Source: Xanthostigma xanthostigma
Taxonomy: Eukaryota; Arthropoda; Insecta; Raphidioptera; Raphidiidae
NCBI GenBank assembly: GCA_963575645.1
Contig: OY754469.1
Span: 12,480,001-12,544,000, forward strand
Length of the DNA stretch: 64,000 bases
Direction of reading: 5' to 3'
The notes below the pieces were generated by a model, which was not told where the DNA came from, made no database searches, and saw nothing but the letters and a program-made list of their open reading frames with translations. The position numbers and the translations under genes are program-made. The stretch's first letter is position 1; every line of letters begins with the position of its first letter. This document shows, piece by piece, positions 54,445-64,000 of this stretch.

Positions 54445-54452
54445 CCTGGTAT

Positions 54453-54934
54453 TGTAGGAATGTACAGTAGAGGTCAAAGTAAATAAAGAGATATTCTTTA
54501 TGATAAATAATGCGCACTGTAAAATAAAAATCGATGGTAGAGTCAAAATTCTATTAATACTGCAAAGAAACTAAAAAGTAAAAAATAAAAAATTGAACCA
54601 CATTTCCTGAAGTTTGATATACTTTTTGAAATAAAATGTAATATCGCTGTCTTTCGGAAATGAACAAACACTCTATTGTAAGAATATCTTGACAGACATA
54701 AAAGAAAAAGTAGACCGTGTGACATGATGTCACAGTGACTGTATGTACACAATTTCTTGAAACAAGCTGTCAATGAAAACGGGAAGAAAGAAATGAACAA
54801 CAAAATCATTTAAAAGAACGGTGACATCGGTGTAAGCGTTTCTGATATTTGCTACACGTTTACTAGCAATAAGCTATTTGATGTGTGATGTCATAAAGTG
54901 CTGTGGAAATATTGTTCTGTTACTATACTGTGAA
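54453..54934. other. Unassigned AT-rich stretch
   Basis: Open frames on the minus strand (54543-54809) are hydrophobic but without domain or splice support. Confidence 0.3.
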
Positions 54935-55550
54935 CCAAAAAAGAAATTCCAGCCACTTTGACGACGGGACCATTCCAACTTCAAAAATGTTGACATTTGA
55001 TTATAATAAAGAAAATAAAATTTCTGATATCGCGTGAGGTGACGCAAGTAATGGCTAGTATTCAATATAACATTTGCCATGGTTACCTACATAGGTAATA
55101 ATATGTTCACGTCATGTAAAAATTAATCAAAGCATGCCGAACTAGTTTATTTCTGACATATTCATAAAACAAAAGAGCTGTTGATTATTTTTTATTTTCA
55201 AAATATTTCCGAAACTATAAAGTTTAGAAAAAAAAATTAACGAAACTTTCTTGAAAAAATAAATAGAATAATAAGCCGTTATACCATTATTATGTAAAAA
55301 AACACCTTTATAGCGTATATCTCTTCTGCGCGTGCGCCGATTTTCCCCAAAAACAATAGGGCTCTTCTTATTTGCATACCAAACATGCTCTCAAAATTTG
55401 GTTTCAATCCGCTCATTCGTTTGACCTGTATCGTGTTCACAGACAAACAGACGCACAGAGTTTTTCCAAAAATATGTTTTTTTTGGATTCGGGGGACCTC
55501 AAAACGCAAAGATATTGTAAAATTTTGTGGGTTGGAATGGTAAAAATAAT
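54935..55550 (+). repeat. Family R1, copy 3 (longest)
   Basis: AAAAGAAATTCCAGCCACTT, GACGGGACCATTCCAACTTC, GAAAATAAAATTTCTGATAT, GCGTGCGCCGATTTTCCCCA, GATTCGGGGGACCTCAAAAC and GTGGGTTGGAATGGTA in this order. Both tips carry CCATTCCAAC in inverted orientation (ACCATTCCAAC / GTTGGAATGGT), so the family may have inverted ends. Confidence 0.65.
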
Positions 55551-55553
55551 AAT

Positions 55554-56018
55554 ACCCGACTACTAAAAAGTATGAAACAAGAAAATATTCTCATCTGAGG
55601 AGAGCCGTGCTCATATGCCACCTACCCTAACAAAACATTACATTTTAACAGTACTAACCGGTAATAAGCTCTAAGGCAAAGTGCATCACGCTATACATCT
55701 AGAGAGGCCTCATATATTATGTGAGATGACATACGATCTCGGCTATCCTCAGATGAGAATATTTTCTTGTTTTATACTTTTCAGTAGTCGGGTTTTAATT
55801 TTTTATTTAAATAATTTTTTTAACTCATTTTTATTTGTTTTCAATCTGCTCCCCTCTGGGACCAAAATTCAAAAAATAAATGTAGCCTATGTTACCCGGG
55901 CCATAATAACGAATCGATTGACACTTTATTTATCAAAATCTGATGAATAGTTTAGGCGCTACGGTGGAACATCCGTAAATACAAACATACAGAGACTGCT
56001 AAACCCGTAGTCGGGTAA
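55554..56018 (+). repeat. Dispersed repeat with internal fold-back, copy 1
   Basis: A 240-bp fold-back (55554-55793; arms of 48 bp, ACCCGACTACTAAAAAGTAT and AAGAAAATATTCTCATCTGA) is followed by CCCCTCTGGGACCAAAATTC, GGCGCTACGGTGGAACATCC and AGTCGGGTAAAA. The same order is at 62374-62880. Confidence 0.65.
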
Positions 56019-56597
56019 AAAATTAGATTAAAAAAAAAACACACACACGTTTATAGCAATATGGACAAAAATAATTTGTTAAAACTATTATTTTGGGGAA
56101 ATAAGTAGCTTTATTCAATTTATAAAAATTTAGTGTGAGAAGGGGCAGTGATAAGTTCTTGCCCCTTGCTCCAAAATGGTAGTGATGGCCCTGATTGTAA
56201 ATATATTAAATATGTAGACATTGATTACCAAACCTTTGGTTTTTATTTATCATCGATTTATATTTTTTAAATTTGCGTATTGTGATTTTTGAAGCATAGT
56301 GTACAGTAGAAGGCATTACTCTAGTATTCATAATATGATCAGTATCGTTTTGAATACCTGATTTCATTACACAACGACAATGCCAAGTAGTGGCTATTTG
56401 TTCGTTAACTACTGCATGTCAAAAGCTTCCTTTGTCCACCCTTGTACCCAGTAAATTTATTAATTAAACTGACATTCTATTTTTAGTTGTGAGGTAAGCA
56501 AGATTTGATTATCGTCCTGCACAGAAATTTCTTGAATGGAGTAGTAAATGTCAAATTAAATGGTAAGACGTCTATTTTCAAGCAAACTTATTAAAGA
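56019..56597. other. Unassigned stretch
   Basis: No features recognised. Confidence 0.3.
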
Positions 56598-56875
56598 CTA
56601 GCTGCAACCCGCGTCTTCGTCCGCGTGGAATTTATTTTTTTGCGCATGACCTGATAATATTTGTCGGACGGACTAATTTTGAGATACATATTGCAACATT
56701 TTCCATTGATGTTCCGCTCCAATTGGTCGTAGCGTGATATTATATAGCCTATAGCCTTCCTCGATAAATGGGCTATCCAACATAAAAAAAATTTCAATTC
56801 AAACCAGTAGTTTCTGAGATTAGTGCGTTCAACCAAACAAACAAACATACAAACTCTTCAGCTTTATATATTAAT
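56598..56875 (-). mobile_element. Helitron-like non-autonomous element
   Basis: CTAGCTGCAACCCGCGTCTT at the plus-strand left is the reverse of a CTAG end; it runs through CCTTCCTCGATAAATGGGCT and GATTAGTGCGTTCAACC to ACTCTTCAGCTTTATATA, the reverse of the start. Related to 21625-21970. Confidence 0.7.
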
Positions 56876-56880
56876 TACAC

Positions 56881-57515
56881 TTTTAAGTGTCCGTACCCGA
56901 AGGGTACCCAATAGAACCCTATTGCTAAGCCTTCGCTGTCCGTCTGTCTGTCAGCGGGCTGTATCTCATGAACCGTAATAGGTAGAAAGTTGAAATTGTC
57001 AAAGAGTGTGTATTTCTACTGCCGCTATTACAACAAATAATGAAAAACCAAATTTTGTATACATAATATATTCTATACAATACATACACAAACCGCAACA
57101 ACGTGCTACGCAAGTACACAGTAACAGTTCAAATACAAAACAAGCGTCCGCTAACGGTGCGTTTATACAGCAGTATACTCGAACATTAAAATTTATTAAA
57201 ATACAATTGAGAACTCTCGAATACAGTATGGTACGACCGCTAGGCTATCAGATATAGTCACGGTATACAGTACAGTTCGAATAGTCCATCTGAGCTCATT
57301 GCAATATTATACACTTAGCTGGACCCGTGTCAGTGTATGGGGACAACAGTAATCCAAGGGCAAAGTGGGAGAAATCTTCGAGACTCGATTCTAGTGATGA
57401 TCGAGCTATCAACATACCTATTAGTTTGTATGGAATCACAGAACAGTTACTGTTCTGTGGTATGGAATACTCGGTGCGAGAGTTCGACTCACACGTGGCC
57501 GGTTTTTTTTATATC
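56881..57515 (+). repeat. Long lepidopteran dispersed repeat, second copy
   Basis: Starts with TTTTAAGTGTCCGTACCCGA and AGGGTACCCAATAGAACCCT, has CTGTATCTCATGAACCGTAA, and ends ATGGAATACTCGGTGCGAGA, GTTCGACTCACACGTGGCCG. The middle block at 57085-57290 (CCGCAACAACGTGCTACGCA) equals that at 6796-6960. Confidence 0.65.
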
Positions 57516-57855
57516 TGATGAATGATAAGTTAAAGTTGCGTTCATTTAAAAATATGAAATTAAATAACAAAACACTAATTTCATTTGCGTTTTGTTAGTA
57601 ATCAGTGTTTCATGTCCAGTCTGCCAATTTCCGGTTGATTCACTGCAGTTATATAAGAGTTTGTCGAATCTCGACAACTCCGACAGAGAACATGTTTGCT
57701 CAGCGGTTGATAATTTGTAAAGCGTCATTACAGCTTTAATATGTGTGTTGCTGTAGACACCCCGCGCCTGCTGAGTGCTCATATTATGTACATTGTACAT
57801 ACTCTAGCAGTATAGCGGATATAATATGGGTACAGCAAGGTGCAATTGCTATCAA
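57516..57855. other. Unassigned stretch
   Basis: AT-rich lead-in to the tandem repeat; nothing recognised. Confidence 0.3.
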
Positions 57856-58330
57856 TGAACTTTTTTGTTCTATGCAAATTATTAATGCATTACAGAAAAT
57901 CGTTTCACTTAAAATGCAACATACCCCGAAAAAGAATATAATTGATAAATAAACATGGAATTTACTGTCTATCATGAAAACTGTATCGGCAATAGAAATT
58001 ATGTTGTGGTTTTATGACGAATTTTTTGTTCATTTGGTAGCTATGGAAATCATTAATGTATTACAGAAAATCGTTCCACTTAAAATGCAACATATCCCGA
58101 AAAAGAATATAATTGATAAATAAATAAATTCACTGTATATTATAAAAACTGTATCGACCATAGAATTTGTGTCGTGATTTTCTGATAATTTTTTTTTTCA
58201 TTTGGTAGCTATGAATATCATTAAAGTATTACAGAAAATCGTTCCACTTAAAATGCAACATGTACCGAGAAAGAATATTTGAAATTGACTCTATATTATG
58301 AAATTTGTATCGGCAATAGAAATTATGTGA
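57856..58330 (+). repeat. Three tandem units of about 165 bp
   Basis: Each has ATTACAGAAAATCGTT.CACT, TAAAATGCAACAT..CCGA and AAAGAATAT, then GTATCG.C.ATAGAA. Units start near 57856, 58024 and 58188 and shorten from left to right. Single relatives are at 15211-15294 and 51370-51480. Confidence 0.7.
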
Positions 58331-58472
58331 AATTTTATATTATTATTCACTTAATTGAAAAATACTATTTCTGTCTCATAAATTGAAGGTACAAAGTTAT
58401 TGTTGTGTGAATCAAAGCATTTCGATTTCAATTATGTAAACGCGAGAAAATACAAATTGGTATAGTAGCCGC

Positions 58473-59806
58473 GCAGAATTAGCAAATCCGTCACATGCAA
58501 TTGCGAACGTCGATTTTAAATTTTTTTTTTGTTAGATAATACGAATATAAGTAACATATTAAGTTTAAACGCCAATCGGAGCACCGCACGATGGTTAAAA
58601 AAATGGCAAAAATCGTCCATATCACTTTTTGGCGATTTACGGGAAAACTATGCATTTGACAAATTAAGTGTAGGGAAATAAAAAATGCGCAATAAAAAGA
58701 CGAATCGAATGAGTTTTTGTGAGCTCCGATCGGTCCAGTAGTTTTTTAGTAAATTGCAAAAAACCGCTTTTTTGCGCCATTTTTTCGAAATTCCATAACT
58801 TCCGTTCTATTAAATATGAAGACTTGAAACTTTAATAGAATATGTGTTTTATAAGCTTCAATATGCATACAAAATTTCAGCAAGATCGATGTTATACTTT
58901 TTGAGAAACTTTAAAAAAACCGAAAAAAGGCCCTTCCGAAAAGGGTCCCTAAAAAAGTTTTGGGCCAGCGTAGACCAATTTTTCAAACGTGCTTTTGTTC
59001 ATCGAGAGTTGCTCAACATCCTGCAATGCCGTACCATTACACCTAGCGAAAGTGCGAAAAAAATTGATTTTAAAAAAGGGAGCTTGCGTTTTAAAGCGAA
59101 AATGGCAATAATAATAATGATATCATTATATATTTACGTAAAATTGTGCATAAATGTGTCGCATGGATACAAATAACAGCATTAATTAGACATTATTTTG
59201 AAAATTTTTTTCGCACTTTCGCTAGGTGTAATGGTACGGCATTGCAGGATGTTGTAGAGCAACTCTCGATGAACAAAAGCACGTTTGAAAAATTGGTCTA
59301 CGCTGGCCCAAAACTTTTTCAAGGACCCTTTTCGGAAGGGCCTTTTTTCGGTTTTTTTAAAGTTTCTCAAAAAGTATAACATCGATCTTGCTGAAATTTT
59401 GTATGCATATTGAAGCTTATAAAACACATATTCTATTAAAGTTTCAAGTCTTCATATTTAATAGAACGGAAGTTATGGAATTTCGAAAAAATGGCCCAAA
59501 AAGCGGTTTTTTGCAATTTACTAAAAAACTACTGGACCGATCGGAGCTCACAAAAACTCATTCGATTCGTCTTTTTATTGCGCATTTTTTATTTCCCTAC
59601 ACTTAATTTGTCAAATGCATAGTTTTCCCGTAAATCGCCAAAAAGTGATATGGACGATTTTTGCCATTTTTTTTAACCATCGTGCGGTGCTCCGATTGGC
59701 GTTTAAACTTAATATGTTACTTATATTCGTATTATCTAACAAAAAAAAATTTAAAATCGACGTTCGCAATTGCACGTTTTTTAGGACACGAATCAGCTAA
59801 TTCTAC
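58473..59806. repeat. 1.33-kb fold-back with arms of about 590 bp
   Basis: Left arm 58473-59064 and right arm 59213-59806 are near-perfect reverse complements (for example GCCAATCGGAGCACCGCACG, GTGAGCTCCGATCGGTCCAG, AAAAAGGCCCTTCCGAAAAG), with small indels at the outer 50 bp. The spacer is about 150 bp and itself AT-rich. Outer tips GCAGAATTAGC / GCTAATTCT. Open frames come in mirror pairs because of the symmetry. No target duplication was recognised. A transcript would form a very long hairpin. Confidence 0.85.
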
Positions 59807-60514
59807 CCGACAATAGTGGTTAATACTGAATCGATTTATTGATGATTTTTTATCGATAGTTAATGCAACGTAAACCACAAGTGATCATTTTTGTTAATTG
59901 TTAATTAACGTAGTAAGAAGAAAACATACTCACATTAATTATTGAATTCCCTTTCTTATCGAAAATACGACATGAAACTCTGATTTATGTATTTTTACTT
60001 TTATAGTTGTATTATATCAAAACTAGTTCAAAATTAAAAGATGATATTATGTATCACGAAACTTTGGAAACTTTATTAAACAATGTACTTCACGAATGTT
60101 GCGCAATTTTATTAAAAGTACGTGCTTCATGGATACGACGCAAAGCCCGAAAAAAACGGTTAGTACACCGTTCGCGTGCTTCCGTATATTTTCACTGTGT
60201 AATAAAACCAGATTTTCTTTCAATATTCGCAAAATATGTCTTTCACAGCCGAGTGATCGGTAATAACTGAATGTAAAATTATGCATTCTATCAAAATTTT
60301 ATAGCAATTACGCAATCAGTCATAAAGGTTCGTATTTATTTAGTCCTTCACGGATGCATTGCATAATATGACGTTTAATTCGTCAGTGGCAGCTACAATT
60401 TTTCTAATTATTTTTTTTCTCGACATTGAACCTGCCGATTTTACTATTTCAACATGATAAATATGGACTGATACTAATTTAGGTCAAAATTAAGAGGAGT
60501 CGTCTATTATCATT
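59807..60514. other. Unassigned stretch
   Basis: 60007-60270 is open on the plus strand but has no ATG near its start, no domain and an antisense open frame; left out. Confidence 0.3.
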
Positions 60515-61085
60515 CTAACCCACAAGTGGGGAATGGTACTAGTTTAAGTCGAAATTCACTTTTCAAAATTTTACAATATTTATTTGTTTTGAGGTCCCCC
60601 GAATCCCAAAAGCATATTTTTGGAAAAAGTCTGTGCGTCTTTGAACACGATACAGGTCAAACGGATGAACGAATTGAAACTAAGTTTTGGAAGGATGCAA
60701 ATATTTTTTTTTTTTTTTGGGAAAATCGGCGCATGCACAAAAGTGATATATGCTATAACGTTATTTTTTATATAATAATGGTATACTTTTTATAAGAATT
60801 TATTATTCAATTTATTTTTTCAAGAGAGTTTCGTTAAAAATTTTTTTTTCTAAACTGTATAGTTTCGGAAATATTTTGAAAATAAAAAATCAGCTGCTCT
60901 TTTGGTCTGTAGATCTGTCAGAAAGAAATTTCTTAAATTTTTACATGACCCTGGAGCATATTATGTAAGTAACCATGCCAACGAATAGCAAACATCATAT
61001 TTAATATGGTCTTTACGTACCTAAATGTCAATGTTTTGAAGTTGGAATGGTCCCGTCGCCCAACTGGCTGGAATTTTTTTCATAT
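60515..61085 (-). repeat. Family R1, copy 4
   Basis: Reverse of 54935-55550: CTAACCCACAAGTGGGGAAT, GAGGTCCCCCGAATCCCAAA, GAAAATCGGCGCATGCACAA, TTCAAGAGAGTTTCGTTAAA, GAAGTTGGAATGGTCCCGTC and CCAACTGGCTGGAATTTTTT. Confidence 0.65.
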
Positions 61086-61735
61086 TGTAGGATATTGACT
61101 ATTTGTGGAAATTTTTTACCATCTCAATTTCTGTGTACCGATTTTTTTAATGCGCTTCAAAGTTTAGTGAAGCAAAAACGCAAGCAAAAGCTGCAAATAA
61201 TAATTTTCTGCGAAATGTGACACGAAATATTCTTTAATTATTATTGTAGAGAGTTATATTTGACAGTAATTAATATTCAGAGGCGCCGAAACATCAATAG
61301 CTACAAAGTTCCTGGTACTCAGATAACTGCAAAAGGTGACATGCGTATATTATAACACGTGTATGCTGTGAAGACATTATCACTGTGTTTAATGGAGACA
61401 GGAGAGCAGAAACTGTGAAACAATTAATTTGTACGAAAGCGATATTAACTTTGAGGATAGTTAACTGACTCTCTGTTTTGTAATAAACCTTCAAGCGAAC
61501 GCCAAAGACAATAGTTGAGACGCTAAGGGACACCTACCCTCTTGTCTATGTATGTTTACCATATAATACACAAGCTGTTTATTAGAGTATTTGCCTATAC
61601 ATAGAAAACTAGCTAACGACAGGAACCAGGGTTTCAGGGTTAACAAAACCAAAAATTAAAAAAAAAAAAAACAAACACAAGCACGTCTTTAATAAAAAAA
61701 AACTCCGGGTCGCAGTGCGAAACCCTGCCGACATA
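61086..61735. other. Unassigned stretch with a repeat tail
   Basis: 61660-61735 has A runs and CTCCGGGTCGCAGTGCGAAA, shared with 42470-42520. The rest is featureless. Confidence 0.35.
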
Positions 61736-62362
61736 TAGTGTATTTGCTTTTATAAGCAGTGTGGCTCTATTATATGAACTTAACTTTGTTTTTGGACAAA
61801 ATAAAAAAAATTATCCCTTAATACAACCCTTAAAACATTTTTTTACTTAATTTCAATACTACATATCAATTCAACATCTGTACCAAATTATATACACTCT
61901 TCAGTATGCAAAATCCATATCAGAAACTTGTGTTTTCATAAAATTTGTAAGTCCGGTCCTGTCGGGCCGATTTTATTAAAATTTTAGCAGCACATTTTAA
62001 TAATTACTGAAGGGTTAAATTTCAAATTTGAAACGGTTCCGAAAATTTTTTCGGTATTTTTAGGCCCGAAAACTTTTTTCAACCCCTAAATACCACCCTT
62101 AACATGGCCCGATTAGGCCCATTTTAAATAGGCTTCGTGCGGTGATGGATTTCAACATGTGGTCCAAATTTCGTTAAAATCAATTAACTCCTTCGAAAGT
62201 TATAGCCCGCACATATATATATATATATATATATAAACATTTCCAAAAATGGTGCCAAACTTCTTAGAAAGTTATGAAACGTCGAGAAATTTTGGTCCGA
62301 CCCCTAGGTCCCGCCATCCGACCGACGCCAATAGTGTAAGTGCCTTATGGCAAATACACTAA
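61736..62362. mobile_element. Inverted-repeat element (TAGTGTATTTGC tips)
   Basis: TAGTGTATTTGCTTTTATAA at the left, GGCAAATACACTA at the right; about 627 bp with an (AT)n run at 62213-62235. CACTATTGG lies inside the right end and CAGTGTGG inside the left. A TA target is possible. Confidence 0.5.
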
Positions 62363-62373
62363 TAAGTTCAAAA

Positions 62374-62880
62374 ACTAAAACCCGACTGTTGAAAAGTATG
62401 GAACAAGAAAATATTCTCATCTGACGATATCAGTGGTCATATGCCACCTACCATAACAAAACATAACATTTTAACAGTAGTAAGCGATCATAAGCTCTAG
62501 GGCAAAGTGCATCACGCTATACATCTAGAGGAGCCTCATTTATATAAAATGGCATGCGACCACGGCTATCCTCAGATGAGAATATTTTATTGTTTTATAC
62601 TTTTCAGTAATCGGGTTTTAGTTTTTGACCTTATTTTTTATTTAAATTTTTTCTTTGAACTTATTTTTTATTAGTTTTCAATTTGCTCCCCTCTGGGACC
62701 AAAATTCAAAAATAAATGTAGCCGATGTTACCCGGGCCATAATAACGAATTGATTGACACCTTGTTTATCAAAATCGGATGAATAGTTTAGGCGCTACGG
62801 TGGAACATCCGTAAATACAAACATACATAGATTGCTAAGCTCATAACCCTTCCTTTTCACTTCGCCGCAGTCGGGTAAAA
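62374..62880 (+). repeat. Dispersed repeat with internal fold-back, copy 2
   Basis: Fold-back 62374-62623 (AACTAAAACCCGACTG.TGAA and reverse), then CCCCTCTGGGACCAAAATTC, GGCGCTACGGTGGAACATCC and TTCGCCGCAGTCGGGTAAAA. Parallel to 55554-56018 but with a fuller right end. Confidence 0.65.
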
Positions 62881-62954
62881 AGTAAGCAATAATTAATTTC
62901 TACCATATCCTGCCCGACGTGGCACTGACTATTTATTTTTTTCGCTAGGGTTAT

Positions 62955-63250
62955 ATAATTATCTAAATATATAAAAGGAAAACGTGACTGACTGACTGAT
63001 CTATCAACGCACAGCTCAAACCACTAGACGGATTGGGTTGAAATTTGGCACACAGATAGTTATTACGACTTAGGCATCCGCTAAGGACGGATTTTTGAAA
63101 ATTTTACTCCTAAAATGGGGTAACGGGGGCTCAAAATTTGCATGGAAAATCATATAAGATAGATGTATCAAATCGAAAATGCGCAGGATTACTCCTGTAG
63201 GAGGTAAATATTTTTGTGTTTTACTGGTATTATATAATCAGTGTATAATT
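62955..63250 (+). repeat. Dispersed lepidopteran repeat fragment
   Basis: AAAAGGAAAACGTGACTGAC, TGACTGATCTATCAACGCAC, GGGTTGAAATTTGGCACACA. Same type as 30535-30917. Confidence 0.5.
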
Positions 63251-63592
63251 ATATACCTACTTGTATAATTATAATTTTTTTAAAGTAAACCGTTCTTCTA
63301 GCTGATTTATTAAGAAATACGTTGTCAAAATTGCATTTATTTCGCGGTGATTTGAGATACTCCTTAGAAATGTTTAACTTCTAAAATTTCAAATTGACCT
63401 TATTACTTGTGAAAACCCGACCTTTGATATACATTCTAGTAATTTAATAGCTAGGTAATAAAAGTATTATAGTACTAACAGACGCTCGAACTTGGTCCGG
63501 TCCGACAACGGACATGGTACGGCGGATCAAGTCCGCTGCTTGCAACAGACGACCGGATCTGTCAGTCTCGTTGTGTACACAGATACGTAATC
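63251..63592. other. Leader of the Harbinger-like frame
   Basis: AT-rich to about 63480, then GC-rich with CTTGGTCCGGTCCGACAACG and GGTACGGCGGATCAAGTCCG directly before the ATG. This could be the end and leader of the Harbinger-like element; no partner tip is within the window. Confidence 0.35.
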
Positions 63593-63924
63593 ATGCCTAT
63601 GATTAATAAGCGCACGAAAATTGCGATAGTTCTAGCGGCAACGTTAATGCCCCCACAAACAAGGAAGAAAAGAAAGGAGTGGGCAAAATTCTATTTGAAA
63701 GATCGCGATGAATTTAGTCATAATATGAAGTTAATAAAATCGCTTGATAGCGAAGATCATATTTTAAATAACACTCCTGAAGAATTTCTAGAGCGTTGTT
63801 ACGCGCTTCTCTGTTACAATATAACTTATCTGATAGATCCCACAAACATGAGAAATCTTTTTATAATACCAACACTCCACCAAGAACTTCGCGTTCTGTC
63901 AAAATTTCTGTCATGTTGCACAAC
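63593..63924 (+). pseudogene. HARBI1-like transposase N-terminus, cut by a second element
   Basis: ATG at 63593 opens MPMINKRTKIAIVLAATLMP and continues with RKKRKEWAKFYLKDRDEFSH, then EFLERCYALLCYNITYLID, PTNMRN and ELRVLSKFLSCC. The order (basic KKR.W..F.LK.R...S...., then a F...L..... IxxxD-type helix, then xTxMR and LRxLxxFL) matches the N-terminus of PIF/Harbinger (HARBI1) nucleases, but the usual YLRM block is weak. There is no stop from 63593 to the window edge (136 codons), but from 63925 the DNA is a hAT-like end, so the true frame is interrupted there. It differs clearly from the relic at 43462-43777. Whether this is a relic or an exon of a domesticated gene cannot be told without the sequence beyond the edge. 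Confidence 0.55.
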
Positions 63925-64000
63925 CAGGGCCGTATTTAGGGGAGGGCAACTGGGGCTACAGCCCCGGGGCCACCACAAAAGAGGGACCCCCACAATAGAG
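63925..64000 (+). mobile_element. hAT-like element end, runs off the window
   Basis: CAGGGCCGTATTTAGGGGAG followed by GGCAACTGGGGCTACAGCCC and GGGGCCACC is a common hAT-type tip that begins with CAGGGCCG. Only the first 76 bases are in the window, so the duplication (candidate GCACAACC on the left) cannot be checked. Confidence 0.55.

Noticed and set aside
58844..59427. Paired 81-110-codon frames on opposite strands
   Set aside because: They are mirror images caused by the fold-back symmetry at 58473-59806.
1..64000. Viral or bacterial insert
   Set aside because: No cluster of intact frames, no viral or prokaryotic motifs, and uniform eukaryotic repeat content throughout.

Overview
This is a window of AT-rich eukaryotic DNA, very probably from a moth or butterfly (Lepidoptera). 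No bacterial gene structure, operon or ribosome binding site pattern is visible. The lepidopteran call rests on dispersed repeats that I recognise from that order: Helitron-like copies ending in CTAG and opening with an AAGCTGAAGAG block, and long repeats with the GGTACCGTACCTCAAAAGG and GGAAACCGTGAA blocks. It is family recognition by eye, not a database result.

Almost nothing here is a complete gene. The best host-gene evidence is two short exons on the minus strand, at 32515-32594 and 4026-4108. Each has good splice sites and exactly one open frame, and the two join in phase across about 28 kb of repeat-filled intron. I do not recognise the protein. A weaker candidate is a terminal exon on the plus strand at 31461-31586. 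Every other coding signal is a relic of a transposable element: C-terminal ends of LINE reverse transcriptases (10698-11143, 11281-11484, 24016-24192, 45709-45825 minus, 45962-46225), the N-terminus of a pogo/Tigger transposase (23825-23936), and the N-termini of two PIF/Harbinger transposases (43462-43777, and an open frame from 63593 to the window edge).

Layout. 0-8 kb: a TA-flanked MITE, a TTAA-flanked inverted-repeat element, exon 2, a nested pair of inverted-repeat elements, and a long lepidopteran repeat split by a palindromic element carrying a tRNA-Leu-like segment. 8-15 kb: a hAT MITE, SINE heads, LINE 3' ends and a 231-bp palindrome. 15-31 kb: hAT, TA-type and Helitron-like elements, a pogo relic, a TTAA-flanked 537-bp palindrome, a minisatellite inside an inverted-repeat element, and a GC-rich 155-bp tandem repeat. 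31-39.5 kb: a second tRNA-like palindromic element, exon 1, a large asymmetric inverted repeat, then three near-identical 1.16-kb units separated by two fold-back elements. 39.5-58 kb: pogo, hAT, Harbinger, LINE and Helitron pieces. 58-64 kb: a tandem repeat, a 1.33-kb fold-back with arms of about 590 bp, more repeats, and the second Harbinger-like frame.

The most unusual features are: (1) a palindromic core used at four loci whose apical loop is reversed at one of them; (2) the triplicated unit with two fold-back elements built from direct subrepeats; (3) a recurring hairpin shaped like the hammerhead ribozyme core, found in three palindromes and in one insertion bounded by a 14-bp target duplication; (4) the 1.33-kb fold-back at 58-60 kb. 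All comparisons were made by reading the sequence, so identity values and some boundaries are approximate.
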